A stretch of DNA of 64,000 bases, taken from Luidia sarsii. Taxonomy: Eukaryota; Echinodermata; Asteroidea; Paxillosida; Luidiidae. Position 1 is the stretch's first letter. Each line of letters opens with the position of its first letter. This document shows positions 13,501 through 25,500 of the stretch, piece by piece. The DNA is taken from positions 9,181,721 to 9,245,720 of the forward strand of contig OX465107.1 of the NCBI GenBank assembly GCA_949987565.1. Direction: 5' to 3'. The translations under genes and the position numbers were made by a program. The notes beneath the pieces are model-generated. The model was given only the letters and a program-made list of their open reading frames with translations. It was not told where the DNA came from and did not search any database.

Positions 13501-16500
13501 AACCAGAAAAGATAAATATCAATTATTAACTAATTACATGTAGATGCAATTTATTAAAGAAAGTTGGAACCGACACTCTGACATAACATCCCACTTCAAT
13601 ATTGTGGCGTTCACTTACTGTACATGTACATCCGTTTACTGCATAATTATGTTCTACATGTACATCATTTTAATGTACTGCTGAATACATGTACTTGACT
13701 ACGGTAAGCTGTTAAAACCGGATCGTTGATAGTGATACTGTACACAGTATGTACAGTACATAGTATGTACTTCGTTTTGAGGAGAAAAAATATATCAGAT
13801 TTCATAATAGCTATTAACTGAAGGTCCTGGGTACAGACGTTTGTTACATTAGCAGAGCATCACGACGAGGGCAGTATGTAAGTGAATTAAAGGAAGAGAA
13901 AAAATATACATCCAACTTAAAGTGCCAATTGACTGTTCAATATTAGACTTTTACTAGCGCACAGGGTGTAACGAAATATGGGTGAAATGCATTCCAATTC
14001 AACCACATGGTATTGATACTTGTTCCTTGCTCATCAATACATACATGTACATGTACAGTACATGTGTGTTATTTCATGACTCCACGGACGACTGATACAA
14101 GTCTACTTTAATATTCAGTCTGGTATCCATAATCATCTCATATAATGTACACATTGACCGGTTTTCACCTCCACTGGCGCGTTTATGTACTGTAACGCTG
14201 TTTTGCTAGAGCTCTCCACGTTCATTGAAGTTGCACGGTTGCTGTTTGGGTTGTGACCTTGGTATGCGATGTTTAAAGTTGCCCGTTGAGCCGACGATCT
14301 CATGATTGTTAAAGTTGAACATTTATAACACTTGACAGATTGTATGATTTTTGTAATCATTGTTTTACCTGTCATGTCAACACAGACAAATTGTCTTGAC
14401 AATTGCTCTAGGACTAGTTATACAGTACACGGATACCCTTGATCTTTTCATCCAATGACCAAGTGATACGTATACGATTGACCTGGATGATGAAACTATC
14501 AGTATCAGCTGGTTAAAGATGGGTCTCACACTGTGTTTTTGGATTCACTCGCACAAATGAACGGATGATGTATACTGTACATACTGTACCATTGACCTAC
14601 ATGTAAGATGATGAGTTGCAAAGAGTGTCAGAGTAAATAGCAATCAAGTGGAAGAAGGTTCACTGCCAAAATGAAGACAATAAAGTGGAAGAAGGTTCAC
14701 TGCCAAAATGAAAACAAGAAAGTGGAAGAAGGTTCACTGCCAAAATGAAGACAATAAAGAGGAAGAAGGTTCACTGCCAAAATGAAGACAAGAAAGTGGA
14801 AGAAGGTTCACTGCCAAAATGAAGACAAGAAAGAGGAAGAAGGTTCACTGCCAAAATGAAGACAATAAAGTGGAAGAAGGTTCACTGCCAAAATGAAGAC
14901 AATCAAGCGGAAGAAGGTTCACTGCCAAAATGAAGACAAGAAAGAGGAAGAAGGTTCACTGCCAAAATGAAGACAATAAAGTGGAAGAAGGTTCACTGCC
15001 AAAATGAAGACAATCAAGCGGAAGAAGGTTCATTGCCAAAATGAAGACAATAAAGAGGAAGAAGGTTCACTGCCAAAATGAAGACAATCAAGCGGAAGAA
15101 GGTTCACTGCCAAAATGAAGACAATAAAGTGGAAGAAGGTTCACTGCCAAAATGAAGACAATAAAGTGGAAGAAGGTTCACTGCCAAAATGAAGACAATA
15201 AAGTGGAAGAAGGTTCACTGCCAAAATGAAGACAAGAAAGAGGAAGAAGGTTCACTGCCAAAATGAAGACAATAAAGAGGAAGAAGGTTCACTGCCAAAA
15301 CGAAGACAATAAAGTGGAAGAAGGTTCACTGCCAAAACGAAGACAATAAAGTGGAAGAAGGTTCACTGCCAAAATGAAGACAATAAAGAGGAAGAAGGTT
15401 CATTGCCAAAATGAAGACAAGAAAGTGGAAGAAGGTTCACTGCCAAAATGAAGACAATAAAGTGGAAGAAGGTTCACTGCCAAAATGAAGACAATAAAGT
15501 GGAAGAAGGTTCACTGCCAAAATGAAGACAAGAAAGTGGAAGAAGGTTCACTGCCAAAATGAAGACAATAAAGTGGAAGAAGGTTCACTGCCAAAATGAA
15601 GACAAGAAAGTGGAAGAAGGTTCACTGCCAAAATGAAGACAATAAAGTGGAAGAAGGTTCACTGCCAAAATGTATACGGGGAGAAATGGAAAACCAAACC
15701 AGCCCAATATGGAGGAATAAGGATGGAACCTAGACAATTTGTCCCTGAGAAAGCCTGGCCTTGGATTGACCTCTCACTGTCAATGTGTGAAGACCATGAA
15801 GAAATGGCCAAAGTTTGCAGGATCACCATTCCCCAACCTTACCAATGGTCCAGCCAAGTACATTGGCTTCATGCAGTATGCTAGGACCGCTGAGGATGAT
15901 CACCTGCCATAGAACAGGCCGAAGTTGACCAACATCATTATTGTCATGAACAGCAACAAGAGTGCCTTTTCAAACAAGATATCCATCCATGCTTGCCCTG
16001 GAATCCAAGGCACTCGGGGGGGATAATGAAGTATCATCAGGACAATATTTTAAAACACAGCAGGTCATCCTCACTTGCAAGTCATCCCTGGTGGGCTGGA
16101 AAAGAACCCTCGGCCTTTGAACATGTAGGTCAATGGTGTCTCCTAGCTGCAAATCAGAAATGCCAGGGAGTGATGGGAGCGAGGACCATGGGAATGCTCA
16201 CGTAGACCAAGACTGGAATGATACAGTCGGCAACTTGCGCTCAAGTGGGCCTTAGTGCTCGGAAAGCCGTCCGTCTATAGATGATCAGCAATGGCTTCAG
16301 CAATGCCAAACTCATCACCGACACCAGGTAAGGGCTTAAGGAGTTTTTTGTGGAAGAAGCAGCTAAGTTGGATAGTGTTGGAGTCTTCAGACTTCAGTCC
16401 TCCACAGCAACAGCCAAAACAGCAACTTTGAAGGATTCTGACAGCTGCACTTCATCCTACCAGCGTTTCATACATGTAGTTGCACAAGTTTGGTTGCATT

Positions 16501-19500
16501 TGGAATTAACAAAATAACATCTGTAAGGGCGTCAAAGGGCTTTGAATTTTGAAGCATAGCAGGCCTTTTTTTTCTCAAAGACATGTAGGTCCTGCGGACA
16601 CTGTACTTATAATTATAAAGGTGTTTTATTTTTCAGGTTATTCTAGTCAGTAAAAAATTTGAATAAAACAAACAATGGAAAAACTGACTGGGAACTTTTG
16701 AACAAGTTGAAATTGTTTGTACTACTTCAAAACCAAAACAAAATCCTTTTTTCTTTCCTTCGCCAACAATTGCTTTTTTATGAAGAATCCTCTTGCAATA
16801 GATGTTCCATGTATACAGTATCTAATAGTATTTTTTTTTTCATTCGTTGTAATCGTAAATCACATTATGTATGGACAAGTTCATGTTGAAAAGAAGATGA
16901 AACAGTCCAAGTCCTAATTAAGCCTTCACATAAACATGGAAGCCTCTATTAAAAGGATAGACTACGTACCTACATATACATCCTGTTTTCCATCTTCATA
17001 CAAACTGGATCTGTTCAAGAGGAACGTGAATAGATACCTTTGTTCCCTTTGACTAGCTTCTTCATTGCCTTTGACTTTTCTTTCTTTATCTGTCTATTCC
17101 TCTTCTATTTTTCATGTAGCAATCACCTCGAGTGACCTTATAAGACCTTGTGATTGGCGATCTTTCATAAAAAAAAAAAAATTGACTTAATTATGTGACA
17201 CACATGTGTATTTACATGCTAATGACACAGCATCCAACAGAACTACATCATGGTTGTGCATATTCTAATTCAGTTACATGTACATGTTACATGTGTTTAT
17301 TATACGTGTACTGGCCTTTGGCAACTTGAATCCCATTACATATTGGAGAAAATAGACACATTTCTAAACAATTTCCTCTTGCATGTAGTGTAAATTTCCT
17401 GTGGTTTAAAAATGTATTCCACTTGTGTACAAATTAATATAGAAAATTGTCCAACAATTAAAAAAAATTACCAAGTTGCTTTAATATACAAATTGGACAT
17501 TTCAATTGAGTTTTACAAGATGGGAGAGATTACAACCAGCCTTGACCATAACAAAGTACTAGACTGTACTTTTGACTGTACAGTGTTAGTCCAGAATGGC
17601 ACAGTTTTGATGGTTGATTTACATATACCTCTCATGCTTGACCTCAGCACCATGTTTACTGCCAACCTGATCGCCTGCAACCAATCACAGCTGCCTAATT
17701 ACCATGAGGTCCTATACCAAGTGCTCCTGATCTTAATCAAATTATTAGCTGAGACCCTAGTCACCCCTAGCCATCCCTGCAGCATTTCTAGAATGAGCTG
17801 CTATGAATCTGGACAGCCAGAAGTCAAGCACTCTCCACTAACCCAGGGTTAAGTCGTGAAAAACAAGGGTTTTATTGGAATGCCAAGAGTTACAGATTGT
17901 AGAAGCCTGTATCTCCGGGACATTCTTCACAATGTCAAGAAGCAAGAATTATTTACAGTAAAAGAATGCAATTTTCTGCAATTCATCAGCTATCCGGTCT
18001 AAATGTTGCTCACCAGATTCTTAGAGATAACTTTTAACCATTTTATGGCCCTACCAATTCCTGCAGGATGAGTTCTATTTTTATCAATCATTTGGAAGGT
18101 TGGGGTGTATGGTTGTGCGCAGATTGTTGATTTGGAAGGGATTGAGGAAGGATTGAGGCAGTGTGGCTCGACTTCATCTAGATTGCCTTCGTCTGGAGGA
18201 CATGAAATTCTTAAAGGTATTCGGTGGTCCATGTCTGGAATGTCTTGCCAATTTGGCATTAGGCTGAAGAATTACTGTTTGAAATGTTCACAAGATTGTG
18301 TAGGAATTTGACCTCTCCGTAAAAACGAGGTCTTAACACTGTTGGCAATCAAGAAATCTTAGCCTAGTGAGAGGGCTTGATGTTTTAGTCCTAGCAGGCT
18401 CTCTCATTGGTTTTGGGGTCAAACCTTGAGATGGCCATTCTGCAAAGAACCAGTGAGTTTGTACTCAAGGGGTTTTCTGAACCACACCACCTCCTCTTAG
18501 AAAAGATCATTGCACATGGTGTCGTTGCACAATCCTCCATACAAAACTTAGAATTTAATTTGGATTTTACTTTTTATTTTTTAGATGAAGTTTTACTGCA
18601 ATTTGTATATATTCCAGTTACATTGTACATGTACACTATTTAGTAAGCAGTTTGCAAAAGTTTTGCATTCAAATTTTGGACGAATGCAGCATTTTGGGAA
18701 TCCTGATTCCATCCCAGAATCGCGAGTGCAGTCAATGCGATTATCAAACATCGATGTTTAATATTAGTCAAATGTACTCTGTATAGTAGATTTTTCCCCG
18801 TGGGAAATCAGGACTACTGTATCAGGTACAGTTCTCCCTGAACTGGTTGTTACTTTACCAGCCTGTTTAACTACATGTAGTACACACCACCAGATATTTT
18901 TTTGTTTTGATAATGATTTAACCAGTTCGCGCCGGGACCTCTGAAATCGAAGCTCTGTTGGTTTGACTATGCGACGGGGCCCTCCAAATCTGAGCACCAC
19001 TATTGTCCACATTTTAAACAAGGACTCTTTTCATCTTAGAATAAATCAATACTAATCAGTACAAAGACCCTTTTTGACGCAAGTTGCCACATGAATTGCA
19101 AGATTAGTAGTCCATTACGCTCTATCGATGAATGACGACGCACAATGGGCCCTTTTTCGAACGGATAATCTCTTGACAAAAGCCACAACGATGTCCAAAT
19201 TGTGCCAGGTTTTACTCTCTTGAACCCATAGTATACCCTTATCGATTTATTTTACAGAAATATATTGTTCCGATTGTTTGATTGCGAGATTTGAAAACGA
19301 TGCATTGTTAAAAAAAAAACATATGGGGGTCATGGGCGCTGTAAAACCACCCGGCGCAAAGTGGTTAAGCAGGTTTTACAGCAGACACAATCAAGATTCA
19401 AGATTTAAGAACAAATGCTATGAACTTTATTTGGTGTAACCACTCTGAAAATAAGAACATGGCGTGTGGTATGATGTCTACAATAATTCATCATTTTTTC

Positions 19501-22500
19501 CCAGTCCCATGGTCTCTGAAACTGAGTCCGCATAGTCTGAAGCCTGGGTTGTGCTTTGACTGCTTCGTAGTGCCATGCCATTGTTACTGCGCATTCAGTG
19601 TCTGTAAATATGTGGCAGCGAGGTCCACTTTCACTGCGTTTACACTTGATCCTGCAAGGAGGATCAGATCCCGCAAGGAGGATCAGATCCCGCAAGGAGG
19701 ATCAGATCCCCCAATGAGGATCAAATCCCCCAAGGAGGATCAGATCCCCCAAGGAGGATCAGATCCCGTAAGAAGGATCAGATCCCGCAAGGAGGATCAG
19801 ATCCCCCAAGGAAGAGTAGATCCCCCAAGGAGGATCAGATCCCGCAACTAGGATCAGATCCCTCAAAGAGGATCAGATCCTGCAAGGAGGATCAGACCCC
19901 CAAGGAGGATCAGATCTCCCAAGGAGGATCAGATCTCCCAAGGAGGATCAGATCCCTCAAAGAGGATCAGATCCGGGGAGGATCAGATCCCCCAAGGAGG
20001 ATCAGATCCCCCAAGGAGGATCAGATCTCCCAAGGAGGATCAGATCCCCCAAGGAGGATCAGATCCCCCAAGGAGGATCAGATCTCCCAAGGAGGAGCAG
20101 AGCCCAACACGAAGTGCCCTTTTGTGATTCAAAGTCGTTTCAGTTTTTCCGGTAATCACTCCAGATAGGAAGCTGGTCCTTTTCAGGATCATTCAAAGCT
20201 TTGTGGAATTTACTGTACGGGAATGGAATCAATAGACCGATTGCGTGACCAATGATTACATGCCATCGCGTGACTGATAGTGGGTATTTTCGCATCTCAC
20301 TCGGTGCACAACAGGAATGGAAATGAGCAAAGAAGACTATCATATTGTTCACATTCTTTTTTGTACATTTCCATCGCTGCTCTGTGCTATTGAGAGGGAA
20401 AAAATACCCACTATAAGTCACGTGATGGCAGGTGAACAGTAGTCGCGCAGTCGGTATATTCTTTTTGTGTAATAGATTCCATAAAAGGATGGCATCATGA
20501 GAGTGATTCCAATGTTGTCGTCGATTCCAGAGTCGAATTGCCCAAGCCGGTTGCATTACTGAAGAAGATCCATGTTGTTACTTCACAGGGCACCGTGCCG
20601 TGTATGTGGGTGTTCACATGCCCCTCAAACACAGGCACCACCATCGACATCACAGGCACAAGCACCACAGACACAAGAAGAATGGCTTGGAGGAATCCGA
20701 CTCCGCTCAAGAAATGGCGCCGTCTTCAGAGACACCGTTGCTGAAAGAGGAAAAGCAAGGTACCGGTACAACAACATGCTTAGGACTTTGTCTCTGAGTG
20801 TTTCCTATTTGGTATTTAGATATATTGAAAGACAGTTTCCGTGGCTGGGTTCTTTAGTATCTTGTCAAGAGCAAGTACTTTAGAGCAAAGTGAACCATCT
20901 AAGTTGTAATAGAAACTGGTAGGCTACAAGCGCTACATATTCACCAATAAGCAATGGTGAGGCACTGAAAGGCCATTCCTTCTGAACGAATATGCTGTAT
21001 ACATGCACTGAAAGTCCTGGTGAAAATGTAAACATTTTCAAGGAAAATGTGATTTAATAAACCAATTGTTGTTGCCAAAGTAATATTTAAATTGTATTTA
21101 TATGTGAATGCATTATGGACAAGTACTGTACACTCTTTACATCCATGAAGAACCATTTTGGCATCAGTATGTCATTATGCAGGGCATAGTATTAACTGTC
21201 TTCCCAACAGTAACACTAGGCAGTTTCCACTACACCAATTAAACGTGATTATTTGGATTGCGATTTGAATCGCGATTCAAACTCAACTTTTTTTTTTTTT
21301 GTAGACAAAATAAACGCGATTATTAGTGAAATTTGAATCCACTAAGAGTGAGACATTTTTAAATAATAGTGCGATGCAGTGCTTGTGGGAATGCTCCACT
21401 GAATCGCACCGTTTTTTAAAAATCCCATAATGCACCGCTCATGCTCTGATTGACAGGAAGTGCCGTGCTAAATATGTCTCCCTGCATGAGCCACCCTCAA
21501 GGACACACCCACCATTTGACCACAACTAAACCGCAATTTTTAGTAACGCGAATTTTGGGCCTGTATGGACATGATAAAATAAAACCTGGCTTTTTAATCG
21601 CGATTCAAATCCCGATTATTTTCGTAGTGGGAACGGCCCTATTGTTACACAGACCGTGAATGCTGGGATCTGCTGAACCTTGTTCATTCAAGAGAAAAAG
21701 GAATGTCAGCATTGGCCATAAATGTTAATCTGCATAATACATGGATTGATGCTAAAGGCCCTTTCACACTGCAACAATTTCCGGGGAAATTAAAGGTTGG
21801 CACTTTCCAGAGGGGAATTGCAATTTCAAGCTATCGCTGGCTGTTCAGCAGGTATAACTACATTGTATGTGTAGTGCTAACCCAGAGGGGGTTGTGCACT
21901 ATAAAGACTAAGAGCTTAACAAACCATTGTAAGGTAAGTTAAGCATTCAGTTTTCATATCAGGACTCCCAGGACTCCCAGGAATTGAGATTATAAGTGGT
22001 CTAAGTAGTTTGAGGGGTTGCCTTAGAAAATTCCCAGAAGAAGGTATTTTATTCAATAGAGGGGCTTATGTTTGCGTCCTAGCAATAGCATGGCCATTCT
22101 CAAGGAATGGATATTTGGAAAGAAATTCTTTAGGAAATAGCTGTGTTATGCCTGAATAGTTCAAGATGATTCATGTTGGTTGTTTGTTTTCCTGGTTGTA
22201 CATGTAGAGCAACCACAGCAAAGAGTCAAGTTCATCCTGGGAGATGAGTGTGACGAGGAACACATGTCGCATGAAGTCTTCACAGAGCTGGAGGAACTGA
22301 CAGTAGGGGAGGATGGAGAGGAACAGACATGGAAGGAAATGGCCAGGTAAAAAAAGGGGGGGAAAAACGACCTCACTCCTGGGATATATCGGAAGGAAAA
22401 CATTCAATGACCCAGTTTTGTTTTCGCAAGCCAGTAATCTGCCAAAGCAGAATGTGTAGAGCACTAACTACACATTAGCTACAGCAAGCCCTCATTGAGT

Positions 22501-25500
22501 TACGTCTACATTATCACCGATGTAAATGACTGTATCAGTGACTGTCTGCATCGCAGCCCGCTATAGGAATCTGAATCCACCGCACGATCTCGCCCCTGCT
22601 GGGTGGCCCAGTTGCAATGATGAATAGCCAGCCTGTGTTGTTTCAAGCAGGCTCTATGGCAAAGCAGCGAGTGTACAGTGTGATAGGCATTTCAGGAAGG
22701 GAAGACCCTCATTTGAATTGTATCAACTCGCTCTGTTTAATGGCGTGAATTTGGGAAGGGAACATTAAAAGGTGTTGCAGACAGTGCCCCCCAATTGGCC
22801 TCAGCTTGTAAGGCCTTCACAATCTGGGATATATTGCAGATGGTTCAGATTTATAATCTGTTCTCTAGTACCTGTAAAAACACATGATCAGTCCAATCAA
22901 ATAAAAACAATTGTTGAAAAATCATTTTAAAATCATTTATGCATTATTATTTTTTATTTCAATATTTATTTTGTATTTTTATTATTATTATTATTTTTGT
23001 TTTATAAGAATTTTCTTTATGTCAAACAACTTATCTCAAACTGCTAATTTTTATCTGTTAAAACCCTCAAACCTGTCATGAATCTCTTGGTCGCGTAAGC
23101 GCTCACTGGCAATCACATCTCTCGGTCGTGTAAGCGCTCACTCGCAGTCGCACAATTTATTGGCCTTTTGTGATTTTCAGGAAATGACTTTGTCAGTCAC
23201 TTACTGTACATCCCTGAATTATGAGATGCAAGCATTTTCATTCTGGTATAACTTTTAAAGATTTGTATATACACTTGTATCAGGTAAATTGTTGTCTTGC
23301 TTGGGAATGCTTTATTTGTCACTTGATGATAGGTGTCTAAATTGTCCGATTATACGAGAATGGTGCAAGCCATTTACTGGCTCAAATGACCCGAAATATA
23401 CAAATCTCAGAGGACCATGCCCAAAAGCCTTTCTGAATTTGAGAAAGGTCCTGCTAGGTGTGAAGCACCTCTTTGAAGATTCTTTCTTCAGTTTTGAGGA
23501 AAGAAGCAACACATAAAGTAAGCCTGTGCTTCCATATCATTGCTTCTGACATTTGGACCTGTTGAAAAGGGCAAATCCTCATTGAATTTCTGTAAGTCCT
23601 ACAAAGAAAGGAAAAACGAACAAGGAAATTTTGAACAAATTGAGAAATCGGCAAAGAAAACTTTGACTGGACCATTACTTGAACCCGAGACCTCTGGATT
23701 AACGTACCAGTGCTCTTCCATTTGAGCTAAGCAGCCCTTAGATGGTGGCCTTCCCTAATAATAGTCAACTGGTCTTTGCTGGGATGGGGACACCATTCAG
23801 AAGCAACCATTAACTGCCGTATATCTCCAGGGGACACCCCCGCTTTCATTCAGATGAAAACAACCAATTGTTGTAAACCCGGCTACAGCAGCTCAGGGAT
23901 CACACAAAGTGAATGCAGCTTTAAGCCCTATTAAGTCCTATAAAGTAAATTTGAAATACATGTAGTATTGTATGATGAAGCAAGTAACAGGTTATTTGAC
24001 ATATCAGTGTCCATTTGACTACACAGGTGGATCAAGTATGAGGAGGATGTGGATGTAGGAGCAGACCGATGGAGCAAGCCCCACGTTGCTACCCTCCCCC
24101 TTCACAGTCTGTTTGAGCTCAGAAGCTGCCTGATGAATGGCACTGTTTGCCTGGACATGGATGCTGAGGATCTCATACAGATAGCAGGTAGATCAGCTTG
24201 GATACCCTCCCCCCAATCTTCTTCACATCGCTACAAATGGGTCCCTGACAGCAGCCAGCATTTATCAAAGTAGACTGGACAAGATTCAGTGCTGATTATA
24301 TGGAGTGCTGTGGCCTAGTGGTCTTGTGTCATGTACTCTGTTTTGTACATGTAGTTTACATTTGTAGCTACAGATTGTGCATTTAAGTCTAGTCATAAGG
24401 GTTGTGGTGCTTGCATCCTTAGGGCAGGATGCGTTATCATCAATTTATCCAGGAGTGAATAGCTTGGTAAAGATGGCTTTGGCTACGTTCAGACAGCGTG
24501 TTAGTTTAAAACCACTCGAGTTGAAACGCCTTCTAACCACAGGGGGCAAGTCGTAAATTTAAAACGCTGTGCATTCATACAGCGTACTACAGCAAGCATT
24601 AAAAATCGGGGTTTTTTTGGGGGGGGGGGGTTTTAAAAGGTCACGCACTCTGCCCCACATCCAGTGCGGACTTCCACCTATGCATTAAGTGCACACTACA
24701 CACACATCATTATTACCTCTTATGCAAGTTGTGCTTCCAGGCGGGTCAACATCGCTGCCTAAAACCGGATGTTGAAAGGCGATTGTGTTCAAACAGCGTT
24801 TTAGTGCAAAACCCTCCTCGAACCGTTTTAAATCTGAGTTTCAGCGACGAGTTAAACCGGATCGGTTTTAAATTTAAAACGGTGTCGGAGCGTTCAGCAG
24901 GACCTTTCTCAAAGGTCCTGCTAGGATCGAAACGTTAGGCCCTCTAACTTTCTCAAAGGTCCTGCTAGGTCCTTGAGAAAGGTCCTGCTAAGATCTAAAC
25001 GTCAGGCCCTCTTACTTTTGAGACTCATTACCTTTTGAGACTTATTACCTTTTGAGACTTATTACCTTTTGAGACTTATTACCTTTTGAGACTTATTACC
25101 TTTTGAGACTTATTACCTTTTGAGACTTATTACCTTTTGAGACTTATTACCTTTTGAGACTTATTACCTTTTGAGACTTATTACCTTTTGAGACTTATTA
25201 CCTTTTGAGACTAATTACTGTTAATAATTCTGGATGGATTCACCAGCTATGAGCCAAACATAGCGCCCCATGGGTTAGTTCCAGGCTCCCTGTGTTCATG
25301 CTGCAGTATCTGTGACCATTGACATCCCTCAGACATTGTCCTGGACAAACTGATCGCCTCGGACCAGCTGGAAGGGGAGAAGAGAGATCAGGTGCGCGAG
25401 GCGCTGCTGCGCAAGCACCAACACCATGGACAGAAGAAGCACCGGGAGAAACGCAGCAGCATCCTACCCATGATCCGCTCCCTGACGGACATCGGCCGCA

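Larger units (their letters stand above)
12757..20588. other. SLC4A7/8/10-like: Intron 2: repeats, a LINE tail and decayed coding-like sequence
   Basis: This 7.8-kb intron holds a dispersed element (13395-14060), the 37-bp minisatellite, a decayed coding-like segment, a LINE 3' end, a piggyBac-like MITE, the 19-bp minisatellite and a fold-back element, all listed separately. The open frame at 17412-17852 is AT-rich and unrecognised, and I do not call it a gene. Confidence 0.7.

Noticed and set aside
14641..15672. CRISPR-like array (37-bp repeats)
   Set aside because: The repeats are contiguous with no unique spacers, and the window is eukaryotic, so it is a minisatellite.
17412..17852. 146-codon plus-strand frame in intron 2
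   Set aside because: AT-rich, no recognised domain and no clear splice sites in phase with the transporter.
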